In this document: positions 21,931 to 34,249 of the stretch, one piece after another | How positions within the stretch are numbered: position 1 is the stretch's first letter | How the letters are laid out: each line of letters starts with the position of its first letter | Source of the DNA: Cryptomeria japonica | Taxonomy: Eukaryota > Streptophyta > Pinopsida > Cupressales > Cupressaceae | Length of the DNA: 64,000 nt | Reading direction: 5' to 3' | Assembly (NCBI RefSeq): GCF_030272615.1 | Contig: NC_081412.1 | Location: 101,681,796 to 101,745,795, forward strand | The notes under the pieces: generated by a model | What the model was told of the DNA's origin: nothing | Databases searched by the model: none | What the model saw: only the letters and a program-made list of their open reading frames with translations | Program-made: the position numbers and the translations under genes

Positions 21931-22760
21931 CTATGTCTGGTTGTTGAAGCATTTATAGGCCTTACTCTTGGTGGAATAGCCAAGAAATATGCCTTCATCA
22001 CTCTTGGCTTCAAGCTTGCTAATATAATCACCTCTTTTAATAAAACACTTGCTACCAAATATCTTAAAATAGTTAACATCAGGTGATCTTCCATACCAAT
22101 ATTGATAAGGGGTCTTGTCCTTACCTCTTTTCATTAGAACTCGGTTCATTGTGTAGACAGCTATACTTATAGCTTCTTTCCAAAATGTTTTTTCTACATT
22201 TCCTTGTATCAACATTGTCCTAGCAGCTTCAACCACTGACCGGTTATTCCTCTCTGCTATACCATTCTATTGTGGTGTCCTTGGTGTAGAAAGTTGTCGT
22301 TTGATACCATTCTCATCACAGTACTTAGTGAATTCCTCAGAAGTAAATTCACTGCCTTGATCTATTCTCAGACTTTTTATCTTTTTGCCACTCTCTTTCT
22401 CAGCTAAGGCCCTGAATGCCTTGAACTTACCAAAATCTTCATTCTTATCCTTCAAGAATGTGACCCACATCATCCTTGAATAATCATCAGTGAAGATCAT
22501 GAAATATCTATCACCTTGAATGCTTCTTGTTCTTATTGGTCCACATAGATCTATATGAACCAAATCTAACAAGTGCTCTGCTGAGAAGGACTTTCTCTTG
22601 AAAGTTGAAGAAGTCATCTTTCCTAACTGACATTCTTTACAAAGAGCATTAAATGATTTATCTAGCTATGGTAGACCTCTTACTATCTTGGACTTGCTCA
22701 CTTTAAAAATGTTATCAAAGTTTATATGGCAAAATCTCCTATGCCAAAGCTAGCTATCAT
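21931..22760 (-). pseudogene. integrase of element I
   Basis: The pre-integrase zinc region is LWHRRFCHINF with CKECQLGKM (about 22755-22620). The catalytic core is open at 22617-22267: first Asp in LVHIDLCGPIRTRS, second in SLRIDQGSEFTSEEF, and after a TAG in place of Gln (TPRTPQ-stop-NG near 22265) the Glu in GIAERNNRSVVEAA. The C-terminal segment 22236-21931 has YGRSPDVNYFKIFGSKCFIK and FLGYSTKSKAYKC. A further TAG replaces Trp at the protease junction (DDS-stop-LWH near 22748). All three catalytic acids survive, unlike in C2. Confidence 0.87.
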
Positions 22761-23196
22761 CTATCTTTGCAATCAAATAGTTGCTAACTTTAGGATTAAG
22801 ATGAAATAGATTACCTCTGGTTTGTTTCCCGGTTGCAATCAATTCACCTTTGTTGTCAAAGATTTTAGACATACCATTTTTAAACTCCAGTGGGTATCCT
22901 CTATCATTAAGTTGTGCCACACTCAGAAGATTGTGCTTTAGGCCTTCAACCCAATAAACATCATCAGCATTGCTCTTCCCACTAGGAGAAATAACTCCCT
23001 TACCTTTAACCATAGAGGGTGAGTCATTGCCAAATTTGACAACACCACCATCAAATTCCTTCAAGGAAATAAATTTGCTCCGATCACCAGTCATGTGATG
23101 TGAACAACCACTATCAATGATCCAATCATTAGAGTTATCCATCCTGGACACTAGTGCCTTCTGATCTGATATCTCTTCCTCAATAGCTACAAACAC
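22750..23196 (-). pseudogene. aspartic protease of element I
   Basis: An open stretch of 149 codons within the gag-pol frame. The active site DSG is intact in WIIDSGCSHHMTGDRSKF, followed by FGNDSPSMVKGKG and LKHNLLSVAQLNDRGYPLEF, the typical end of the copia protease before the GNLFHL junction. It would cut the polyprotein into its mature parts. Of the four copia copies here this protease is the best preserved. Confidence 0.88.
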
Positions 23197-23199
23197 AAT

Positions 23200-24061
23200 A
23201 TCTTCACTAGCATTATCATTAGATTCTTCATCAGTAATACCACTATAAATAGCAATAAGACAATCTCTCTTGCCTTTGCCCTTATACTTCTTGAAAATCT
23301 TTCTCTTGTATTCATTTTCACCATTAGGACAGTTACCTGCTATATGACCAATCTTGTTGCATACAAAACATTTGAAAGTTAGTTTACCTTTATATTTCCC
23401 AATACCTCTAGGCAGTCATTTTGCCAACAATGCTTCAAGTTCCACTAAGTTGTCTTCATCATCAACATCTTTGCTAGATCTAGATTCATAAGCATGACAA
23501 GTATCTCTACTTTTTCTCATAGATGGGTTAGAGATAGAAGCTCTGAATGCAGATTTTGATTTCTGTACACTACCATCATAGCCGTTTAATTCAAAAGCAG
23601 TAAGTCTGCCAATGATAGAGTCAAGAGTTACCTTAGTTTTGTGATGGACTTCAGCTCCTAGATAGCTACAACTCGAATAGCATAGACCAATAGCAGGGTT
23701 CTCAGTACCTTACTGATCACTGTGGCATCTTCCACTTTCCCTCCTGCACTCTTTATTTCACCAACTATCTCTTTTATCCTTTGACCATACTGTTGGATAT
23801 TCTCACCTTTAGACATTCTCATGTCATCAAAATTTCCTCTTAGGCTCTCCTCTTTAGCAATCATAAAATCAGACAAAAAACTATTAATAGCCTCTAATGC
23901 TTGATGATTTTCTTGTTTTTCTTTCTTTTGATCATCAGTCAGAGTTCCAGTAGGTGTAATATACTTAGTTTCTACATGATCCCAATACTGACTTCCCAAA
24001 CTCTTAATGTAAATCTTCATTCTGTCACTCCATATCCTATAGTTATCTTTGTTGAACTTCG
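23200..24061 (-). pseudogene. gag of element I, main part
   Basis: Minus strand from 24061: KFNKDNYRIWSDRMKIYIKS, SQYWDHVETKYITPTGTLTD, then MSKGENIQQYGQRIKEIVGE (open 24020-23658), and after frame changes a complete zinc knuckle CFVCNKIGHIAGNC near 23365 and a basic KKYKGKGKRD tail. Compared with C2 about 20 residues are missing after LEAINSFLSDF (the YIVVQGLESASEVWEKL region), so there is an internal deletion. The first eight codons lie at 25567-25544 on the far side of the 24062-25543 insertion. Confidence 0.85.
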
Positions 24062-25543
24062 TGTAAGGAAAGAACAGTGTGGAAACACATTCCTAATGTC
24101 AATTAACAGGGAAGATCATGCAACAATGCAGTTTAAAACTTTTAGAGAACATTAAGAATAACATAGAAAAAACACATAGAATCAACACAGAGACAAAACA
24201 CCAAGAATTATGTGGGAAAAGCCTTTCAGGAAAAAACCCACAACCAACAGTTGAAACACTTTATTTCCAGTAAATGAATTTACAATAAAGTTTCAGTCTG
24301 AAACTACAGGTATTCATTCTCAGATTATCATGAACTAGACACTTCAATCGGATCCCAAATATCAGTCACACCATAGTTATCCAATGGCTACATATATCAG
24401 ATTGTCGATAGTTCATCTGAGCAACTGCACAAATGGTTTGAAGTCTAACCATTTGCATCGATCTTCATTCATGAGAAACACAATATCCCACATGCACCAA
24501 GAAGTCGGGTCGGTTCATTTTCATATACACCGACAAGACCATCTTCAATGTCCAAGTATTTATCTTTTGGACTCATATTTGAGCACACACCCATAGTCGG
24601 TCTCTACTCCACTTGCTCGACCTCTAGCTCACATCTTTGCCAGTTTGTCACGGACTCACCACTAGAATGAAGCTCCTCTTTGTCGCTAGGTCACAATGGA
24701 AAGTTTAACAAGCAATTTCCCATCGTGACCTAGAGACCACCATCAGATCTTCTACAATCATCCTCTGATCATCTGAGATTTTCTCGGCCTTTAACTCACC
24801 TCAGCTGCTCTCCTGCCGGGTCCCACCACTTGGGTGCCATGTCGTGAGGGATAATATTTGGCACCTCACAACCTTAGTACAGTGACAACCGCTGATACTC
24901 CCAGAGTTTTACTCCACTGTTGATCTTCCTTGGATCTGTCATTAGATCTTCTCGATTTACGTGACCCTTATCTCACCTGGGTCACTCACTTATGCCACAT
25001 GTCACTTCTTGATTGGCTCCAGAGTCCCTGCCCTACCATCTTAGTAGGGCCTCACTAACCACCCAGAATGAAGCTCTTCTTTGTTGCTGGGTCGTGATGT
25101 ATATTCTTACGAGCAGTTTCCCATCGTGACCTAGTGACCACCATTGGATCGACCTTGATCTACTCAATCATTATCTCACCTGAGTTGTTCTCTTGTCGAG
25201 CCCAACCACTTGGTCACCAAGCCATGATGGATAACATTTGTGCATCTCTCCATAGCAGTATAGCGACAATCATTGATCCACCTTCAACCTGCACAGTCTT
25301 TAACTTGCTTCTTTTTACACATTCTTTGTTGCCAAGCCATGGGGAATAACTTTTGATAATCTTCCCATCACGGTATGGCAACAACCATTGGATCATCTCA
25401 GACTTTCTCACCTGATAGCCGATCACAAAAAGAGGGTTCCATTGGCCAATTGACAAGAGTCACACCGACATGTGTTCCATCAGGATAGGTTACTCCGATC
25501 AGTCTGAACACAAGTCAAGTTAATTTGAGGCACATTTCCAACA
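24062..25543 (-). mobile_element. LTR-like insertion in the gag start of element I
   Basis: This 1482-base block separates the first codons of gag (MMKKEGP, ending 25544) from KFNKDNYRIW at 24061. On the minus strand it starts TGTTGGAAATGTGCC and ends CCTTACA, as an LTR should. It carries no pol or gag and no recognisable gene, so a solo LTR is the best reading. A clean 5-bp target duplication is not visible. Inside, two units about 401 bases apart (starting 24664 and 25065, AGAATGAAGCTC) are clearly related, and shorter fragments of the unit recur to about 25400. The small ORFs here are chance. Confidence 0.55.
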
Positions 25544-25567
25544 AGTTGGACCTTCCTTCTTCATCAT
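25544..25567 (-). pseudogene. gag start codons of element I, detached
   Basis: ATGATGAAGAAGGAAGGTCC on the minus strand from 25567 encodes MMKKEGP. C2 has MIKKEGLKFNKDNY and B has MMRKEGPKFSKKNY as uninterrupted sequences, so the break at 25544 is due to the inserted block. Confidence 0.75.
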
Positions 25568-25625
25568 GATCTACAAGATATTTTCCTCAAGTGGTTAGGC
25601 TTTTAGGTCAAAGATAACATGAGAT

Positions 25626-25637
25626 GCTTTGATACCA
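25626..25637 (-). other. primer binding site of element I
   Basis: GCTTTGATACCA on the plus strand (element strand TGGTATCAAAGC), two bases from the LTR. Confidence 0.9.
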
Positions 25638-25639
25638 AT

Positions 25640-27050
25640 TGAAGGTATGATGAAAGAATAAGTATCCGGTAGATTACTGAGAGGGGGTTGACTCAGTAAA
25701 ATGAAAAACTGATACAAACTTCCCAATCTCAAATTCAAACTCACAAAGTAAACTTTCACTATCAAGATCAATACTCATAAGAATACTCAACATCAACTAG
25801 TTAACTATTATAACAACTTAACAATAAACAACTTCATTCTTGTAAACATCAAAATGCTTTATCATATATCAACATACTTTATCTCTTGATGTTTCCAGTT
25901 ATAATTCCTTATTAGAAATAAATCAAATCAACAAATAAGATCATAACCACAAAAATATTCACCACTTGACACAACTGTTTATACGTGGAAAACCCAAATA
26001 AGTAAAAACCATGGTGAGATGAGACTCACAAGATAGCTATCTAAACTCTTCTGAAGTTTGCCCTTTTAGGAACCAAGCCTGTTAAAGATTTTACAATAAG
26101 TTCTATTAAGAACTAATCCTGTTAGAAATCACCCAGTTAAGGGATTTACAAAATGCCTTGATGAAAAAGCAAAATATTTTGTTAGGAGTAACCTTGGTAG
26201 AGGATTTGAGAATCCAAGCTAATGGATCACCTTGTTAGAGGATTTACGAAGTAACCAAGCTTATTATAGCTTACCAAGTTAGGGGATTTCATGTCTGCTG
26301 TAATTGTTAGAAAAAAATAGGTTTTTTTTGATCTGTCTAAATAGCACTACATTTGCTTGATCAGATCCTTTTAAGCTTCAATCCGCTTTTACTCAAACTG
26401 TAGATCCATTCTCTGGTTAGGCAACCACACACTCAACTCATTTCAACCAACACTTTGCCAACAACTTTACAAACAACTTCATCGACCTTAAATACAAATC
26501 AATTAGGTTGGTAACACAACAAAAACCTAATTCTCTCATAGAGATTACAAACAAATCGGTTCAAGTGTGACCATTGGATTTACATAGCAATCTATACACA
26601 TTCTTCAAGAAAATTCCAACCGCTCCATGATCACCACTTCATCGGACTTGTAACTCATCATGGGTTATGCATTAGATGCAATACACTTTGCTCATTTCTT
26701 AGACAATCTAAAAAACAATCAAATGTGCCAAAACAATCTAAACTAAGCCTCATACAATGATCACACTTGTCGCCATCATTACTGCTCATCATTAGATCTT
26801 AAACCAACAAACTTGATCGGTTAGGGTTTACCGATTACATTGCATAGAAAGGGTTTAACCTTATACACCAGTTTACCGGTTCAACTCACAAACTAACATA
26901 CCAGTTTACAACATCTTCCTCAAAGCTCTTCCTACCGGTTACAAGACAATATCAATAACAACAACAATATCATAAATACCATTACCAGCTCAATTGACAT
27001 CAATGACAACATAACATATCAATAATGCAATATACATGCAAATGCCAACA
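25640..27050 (-). repeat. 5' LTR of element I
   Basis: 1411 bases, TGAAGGTATGATG to AAATGCCAACA, partner of 18311-19733. It ends directly at the right target duplication TGATG (27051-27055). Confidence 0.9.
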
Positions 27051-27436
27051 TGATGGAGATGCATAAATCCTATGGATCTAATGTTTATTCTTCATTAAGG
27101 ATTGATGAGGTGCAAGCTACTTCGTAGGGGGAGCAGCTAGGATATAAAGTTGTGATTTAATGATCTAATATAATGATTAGATATAATATTCTAATTTGGT
27201 TAGTAGTGATGATGATGATAGAAGCAATAGTAAAGAATATCAGTGATGCACATTCACCTTTGACATTGTTGTCAAAGGGGGAGAAGAACAAGATCAAAGA
27301 AGTATTGGTTTAGGGGGAGAATACAAAAGAAGGAGACCAATAGATGACTTGATATCAATAACAAGTAGCAGTGATGGTGTAACAGTGATGGTGTTGCAAT
27401 CTGATTGGTGTTACTATCCATTCCAAAGGGGGAGAT
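27051..27436 (+). other. 3' untranslated region and polypurine tract of C2
   Basis: Starts with the right TGATG of element I, then continues the sequence seen after C1 RNase H (GGAGATGCATAAATCC). CTTTGACA (27258-27265) and TGTCAAAG (27270-27277) form a perfect hairpin joined to GGGGGAGAAG. The LTR-adjacent polypurine tract AAAGGGGGAGAT is at 27425-27436. No gene. Confidence 0.82.
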
Positions 27437-28338
27437 TGTTGGCATGATTGGCATAACTGATACAGATGAGGTGATGCAGTTAAAGACTAATAAATGCATG
27501 GGTAGAGGATAGAAGACTATTTGTAATGAAGAGATTGAAATTTTGTGATTAGATGAATTGATCAGTTATTTGTGTTGTCATTGATGGCAACTGATGTTTC
27601 TTGATGTTTGGTTTGCTATCTAAGTGATTCAGTCTACCAAAGATAGGGTTTACCGATAATATACAAAAGTCTATGAAATAGGACTTTAACCAGTATATGT
27701 AGAGATGTTTTACTTGAAGTGGATGATTGTTGATGATTGGTGATTTGCAATTTGGAATATAAGCTTTCATCATTGTAATGAGTAGCTGACTGGAACTGCA
27801 TCTTGTGATGACTATAGGAAGGCATGTTTCTAAATTTTTATGAAGTTTTGTCAAGGTTTAAGAAGGGTTTTAGAACCGGTGATGAAATCATCAAACCAGT
27901 AATGATTTTTGGTATGGCGGTGATTGACAACAAGTTCACGTGTTGATGATAACATGACACAAACCACAAGAAATGTTTGAAAGATGTTTTGATGTGTTCG
28001 GAGAGCAAATTTCTTGGGAATGTGCAAAGTGCTTAGCGAAGTGAGCTAAGGGTTTGACTTTGTATCAGATCGACTTGCTGTGATGACTTATGATCATTCA
28101 ACAACTGAAATTGATTTTTAATTGACTGTAATGATCCATATGATGTTGTAATGAGTTCTAAATATTTGTGATGATCTATGATGTAATTTAGGGTTTAGTG
28201 GTCAACCTAGTGGAAAGCATTATTCATGTTGGCTTAGTTGATGTTTATTGTGTCAGTGATCTTAGAGAAGAGTGTGAAGCCATACCAGAGAAGAGTGAGA
28301 TCTGCCTGAGAATTGCAAATAGTGAAGCATAACTGGAT
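27437..28338 (+). repeat. 3' LTR of C2, first part
   Basis: TGTTGGCATGATTGG onward, matching 12636 to about 13513. It is interrupted at 28338 by element H; the rest is at 43266-43838. The minus-strand open frames at 27272-27854 are not genes. Confidence 0.88.
28334..28338 (+). repeat. target site duplication of element H, left copy
   Basis: TGGAT, repeated at 43266-43270. The C LTR at 13509 has TGGATTTGATTTAGC uninterrupted, confirming the empty site. Confidence 0.92.
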
Positions 28339-29439
28339 TGTCATACCCAAACTTTTGGGCAAAAACCAAACAACAATTTTTTTTTGAACCACTTAATTAT
28401 ATGCAACCTATGCTTAATTAGATGTGACAACTTAACAGGTTGTTCCAAGCAGAATCTTAAATTATAATAAAATGTTTTTCTAACGTGAGTGATGAATAGA
28501 ACAAATTTATCTAGAAGCCTTACATTTCTATAAAACTCCTAGACAAAAAAGTTAGGATACTCCTAACATATCAAATGATGATAACTCCTATAATCAAATG
28601 GAACAAAAATGATTTTTTATGGACAATAATAAATTCACATCGAATGTCCCTTTTATTACAGTTGCAAATTATAATTCTTAATTAGATCTATTTCTACTAA
28701 ACAGGCATTAATATAATTACTTGATTCAATATTAATTATTTATCTCCTAACAAGTTTCCTCCATCCGGGATAATACATCCCTCCTTTATAACTTGATTAA
28801 ATCTTGCATCTATAAATTAATTATGAATATGATTTTAACATAATAATATTAATAAATTGAGCAATTGAAAATTGAAGTGTCAAACGTTAAAAAGTTAATT
28901 GCTTTGTTTAGTATCAGATTCCATCTAGGCTAAATGAGATCTCAAGATCAAGGTCTTGGACTTATTTTCGAATATATATAATTCCACCACGATATCCCCT
29001 TCCAAAGAATTTATTCCATTTAATAAATTAATTAATTCATTTACGCAAAAATCTCTAAATTAATTGACAAGGGAAGAATATTGATCTCCAATAACCTTTT
29101 AATTACTTGGGAGCTAAATTAATTAGCCCTAGCACAAAGATTGTTAAAACCTATTATTCAATTTAACAATAATAAAAACTAGCCTAACAATCTCGACTAA
29201 AGGGCCAAATAAACCCATAGTGGAAATTGTTGTAGAGAATTTAATCTAGAATTGCCTAAATTTGGGTGAACTAAATAATCCCTTATGGTCAAAATAATTT
29301 ATAAAGTCATTATAAATTTCCTAAAAAGATTAAACTCCAAAAGATTTTAAAGTTTAAAACATCATGTTTAAATGTTTATATAAACATATAATATATGAGC
29401 GAAAAATGATTTATCTAAAGGTAGCGTATACGTTCATAT

Positions 29440-29481
<42 letters not shown>

Positions 29482-30492
29482 CATATATATATATATGTAT
29501 ATATGTATATATGTATATACATGTATATACATATATATATGTATATACACACACACACATATATATATACATAAATATACACATATATATATATATATAT
29601 ATAGAGGACTAGGGTTTTTTTTTTCTAAGTTCTTAACTTTTAAATTAACCACGAACCCTAAAATTTCAAAAGTTATAAACAAGAATATTAACCTCTTTTT
29701 TTTAATTTCTTTTATTACTATGAAATATCCTAACCCAACCGGGTTATGGTTTCATGGTTTTTTTTGTAGGGAGGTGGGCGAAGACAAATGGCAGAGGAAT
29801 GGCAGTCGCAAGGGATACATTACAAAATTACACATGAAATTTTTTTGTTGTTGGATTTACACAAATTAATAAATTTAATTTAACACACACGCAACATTTA
29901 CTTTTACAAATAAAATACGATACATATGGGGTGTTGTCTCTCCAAATAGACAACCCCTAGCTTTACGAACGTACATAGGTCTAGGTTTGGTTCTCTATAA
30001 TGTTTCCATGGTCACATGGATAATTTTCCTGTGCATCTCAATTACGCATTAGTAATTCCAAATAACCTCATATAATATTAAACACATGAATAAGAATACA
30101 CATCAAACACTCTGCATACAAATTGACATTTAAACAAATCGATATATCTAATATCCAAATAAATCCACATAAGTAATTATCATAATCCTCATAATTTTGA
30201 TCCATGCATAAGCTATGCATCTTATTTCTATCATCATAATAAAGTCATGTAAATCCAATAATGACATACATCATCTCAAAGTTATCCTATTCTAGAATCA
30301 TATAAAGTTATGTATCCATAACACATCAAAATGTACACCTCAAGGTGAATTTATTTCGTAACCTGGTTCAATTACTTTTCTCACCAATCTATCCGTCTAA
30401 CATAGCCCATCCTATTGAATTATAGCATTTATTAGTAAGGTCAACCATGGTCAACTGAGTTAACCAGAGCTTGATCGGGGAGGGGCTCTACA
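28339..30492 (-). repeat. 3' LTR of element H (short form)
   Basis: 2154 bases, starting TGTCATACCCAAAC and ending GGGGCTCTACA on the plus strand. It matches 38551 to about 39885 and then 42588-43265, and so lacks the middle 2.7 kb of its partner. It contains a TA/CA microsatellite and no gene. Confidence 0.85.
29442..29604. repeat. (TA)n/(CA)n microsatellite
   Basis: About 160 bases of alternating TA with short CACACACA and TATG runs, expanded relative to the partner LTR, which has only a short TA stretch at 39650-39660. The open frames across it on both strands are artefacts. Confidence 0.95.
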
Positions 30493-31304
30493 TCATCCTC
30501 CCCTAGAGATCGACTTACTCCTGGAAGTCACATGAGTAGAATACGAAATAGGGACATAACATTTCCCACAATTTCAATAGGTTACTTTAAATCTTATCTT
30601 GCCTACTAGAAAGATGCACCTCCAAAACCAACTTACTGTTGTAATTAGCTTACTATCTTCATGAGGTTAAATTCTTACATTTCCCTTCAATCTCAGGTAG
30701 GTGTTTACAAAATTCTATCTTTCGACAACTTCCATTAATGCACCATCCAAATTATATCAATAACACACATCAACTCCCATAATCAAGGTTACACATGATA
30801 GTTTACTTATTAATTTCTAGGAGTCATACTTATTAAGTGTTCGTGTAAAACATGTTTATCCCACTGCAATTATCATCCATGCTCGCCACTAAAGAGAATT
30901 GACATCACAATTTATCCATAATGAATCTACTTATTTTACATCAAGGTGCCCCATAAGGGGGTTAATTACATTTCTGGTAAACCACCCTAGGTGCATGATT
31001 TCTTCCAACATCCTTAGGCAACAAGGAATAATCAAGTTTAAGTTCTTTGAATCTACCCATAAGTAGGAAAATTTTCTACTCCTAGGGCCCACAATGTTTG
31101 GTATTTCTAGGCACCAAGGTTTTAGTTTCATAGGTACATTATTCGCAAAACCCAAACCTTAAGGTACATAACCATCCCATTCTAAGGGAGTGATGAAAAT
31201 TAATAATACTTATTTTTTTGATCTCATCCATGCAATCATCTCCACACACATGCCAAATTTACCAGTCTGCAATATCATCACTTTCACAATTCACTAGGTC
31301 TAGA

Positions 31305-31352
<48 letters not shown>

Positions 31353-34249
31353 TTTTTAAAAAAATTGTTATAAATTTCCTCTCTTAGATTACTTGCAAAT
31401 ACTTTTATTTAGGAGAATATTCCTTCCTTTACCTTATTTCGAAATAACATTCTTTGTTTATTCTGTGTGCCTAATTTCACTCCTTGTGGTATTCTCCCTT
31501 AACACACTATCAGTGGTTCAACGAACATGATAGACATTACACAAATCACATCACTAGGGATAGCTTATATTAATGTCAAAATGACCACTTGACACTTTAA
31601 AAGATCAAAATAAAAGTTACTTTTACCAAGTCCAATCAAAGAAGAAAAATGCCGGCAATTGAAAGATATTAAAATTAGCAAGATGGCAAGTGTCATAGCT
31701 CAAATAAAAAGAAACATAAATTTAGTGGTCCTTTCATCATAAAAAAAATAAATAAATAAAAGAAAGTACTAGCCTCTAGGTCGCAAAATACTATTCAAAG
31801 AAAGTCAAAAATACTGTCGAATCAAACTCGAAACAAGATGACCATACTAGCCATGCTATAGGGAGTAACCGCAGCACATCACCCATGATCACACGTCCTG
31901 AGTGTGTTAGGAATTGATTATTAGACTCTTGAGATTCTTAGATTATCTATATTCCTTTATTATTTATGAAATATCTTATACACATGAGATTGCAATCGTT
32001 TTATAGATCATGTTCCATTTTAACCTTCACGTGATTGCTATCGCAAGCCACACTTTCTGACATAATCCGTTATCTATTTAGGGTTATTAACATCCATAAT
32101 TATATCTAATAGGTGATTGCACTAACTCTATCATTCTCCATCCATTCTTCTAGGACTTCCATTAATTTTCTTGATATGCTAAACCTTGGTTCAATATTAC
32201 GTGGTAACTCATGCATTGACACTCTCATGTCTTACTCACATGCGGTGGATACTTCGGCACAAAATTGTCACTTGTGTACTTAGAACACTTAGGATTTGAA
32301 AAAAAAATGTAATCATATAATTCTACTTGGGACATCATTTGTTTTCTTAGCACCTTTGCTAGCTCCTTGAATTTTCACCTTTAATCATCCTTTCGTTCTC
32401 CTCAATAAGGAGCATGTTGCCAAATTACTAGCACTTATGGATAAGGACCATTTGGGGTGGACTAATTGTCAAGTAAAATCAATAACGCTTGACAACTAAT
32501 TCCTTCCCACACATTTCATGACATATTTCAAACAACGCGGAGAGTTGATTTATTCCCTCCTACTTCCCTTATGCAACTTATGATATCAAGGGGGTGTGCA
32601 CTCAAGAAGTGACCAACACTCACCCTATTAATTAAAATTTGGTAAAAATAAGTTATTCTTTTTCCATAATACTTATTTATATTTACTTACAAGCCAATTT
32701 TTGGCATATCACAACTTACAATTTCCTTCAAACCACGTAAACCGCCTTATCATCATAATATCTTGTTACCCAATTATGGTATAACATAAGGGTGTCCAAT
32801 AATTACCAATGTCTTAAGACTCCCATAATTTCCAAGTTCTCCCTTGTATAACCACATAATTCAGCTCCTTATCCATGTTCTTATAAAATATCTCATACTG
32901 CCAACTAATTGTCATTAAAACCTTCATATTACAATACTACTATACTATCATTCCATAAGCCATTTCAATCTGCATGTTGTTTTATCCATACTTAATGTTT
33001 TCACATACCTTCACACTTGAGTGCCATAAATCTACAAACCTACTTCGGTTGTGTCAAGTAGTTTAAATTGTGTTACATATCTTCTTGTAACTAGCGACTA
33101 GCCATGATTGGGTTGCACTTTTCTCCTTAGGTTCTAGACGAATCTTAGTTACTCATTCCTAGAGTATAAGATCCTAATACTTTTACACTCCTTTCTCTTC
33201 AATAGGGATTTTTTTTTTTGTACGATTCCCAAATCATCCCTACTCTCCTTACCATTAGTTTCTCCAAGATTGTCTTCCCATAAGGGAACTAGTTGTGGCT
33301 TTACTTTGCTTGTTTTTCTCAATTATATAACTACGGATGAACTTAGGGTTTATTGCAATTATGTGCTTAAACCCAAGAAGTTCATGTATCCTTTCTCCTT
33401 AGTTAATTCATCTATAATATTGCTAGGGTCCACTTATCAAGGAGATTGTCATTCATCATTTTAGTCCTTATCTTCAAGGTTATACAACTCTAGCTTCTCT
33501 GTGTTGCTACAAGGATTGTCTAACGAATGCTCTTAATAAGAAACCTAGCCTGACCACACGCTTAAGGCACCTATTCATTAGGATAGGTTAATGCTCCTTT
33601 CTAATATTCGCAAGAGTACCTCTTACTCTTCTTCATTGTTGTCTCAAATGGCGGTTGTGGTCCTCAAACCACCAAAATTTTCACATAGCTTAAAAAAAAT
33701 TAACTTGAGTTGTTGCTATCTCATATATCTTGTTTATTGTGCCTTCATCTTATGTCTAACTAGCTTGCTTGACTTGCCAAGTCAAGAACATACCTCAATG
33801 GATGGTATTCTCTTAGTTACCATCAGAGGTATTTTATTGTAGAATTAACTCCTTATACTTGATTTGATTAGGGCAATAATTGCATTTGGGTTCCAATTGA
33901 ATGGTAACCTTATAAGCACTAATGCTCTAAATTTCGTTTATTAAATACCGAGAATATTTATAATTAAGATTTTTTTTTGCAGCCTTTGGGGTCTTATTAT
34001 GCCATAAACATTATGACTAATTAGTTTCAAATTTCAGGGCTTTTAGTGACCCTTGGAACCCCTTGAATTGATATATGTTTTGATTAATTAAAAAATAGGT
34101 TTTCAGGACCCGAAACCTTTACATCATAAATAGAGAAAAAGCACTAAGAAGAACAGAACAAAAGAGTCCACAGACAAAAAGACTAGCCAAAAGACCAGCA
34201 AACAGAAAGAACAACTTAACAAAAACAAAGCAAAGAAATAGGGAATGCG
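30493..34249 (-). other. 3' region of element H without genes
   Basis: 3.7 kb between the LTR and the ORF2 relic. Next to the LTR, TCATCCTCCCCT (30493-30504) is AGGGGAGGATGA on the element strand, a likely polypurine tract. A (CA)n(TA)n run lies at 31305-31351. No open frame longer than about 83 codons and no recognisable motif on either strand; stretches such as 33270-33464 or 33591-33842 have no coding character. Confidence 0.6.

Larger units (their letters stand above)
18311..27050 (-). mobile_element. Element I: full-length minus-strand Ty1/copia element in C2
   Basis: 8740 bases with LTRs at 18311-19733 and 25640-27050, both TG...CA, flanked by TGATG on each side. Minus-strand order from the right: LTR, primer site, gag start, LTR-like insertion (25543-24062), rest of gag, protease, integrase, RT, RNase H, polypurine tract, LTR. 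Its pol is the least decayed in the window: the protease DSG and integrase D, D, E are all present. It is related to B and C in protein but has its own LTR. Confidence 0.92.

Noticed and set aside
29364-29869. Open frames of 82-124 codons rich in Ile, Tyr, His and Thr on both strands
   Set aside because: They are translations of the TA/CA microsatellite.
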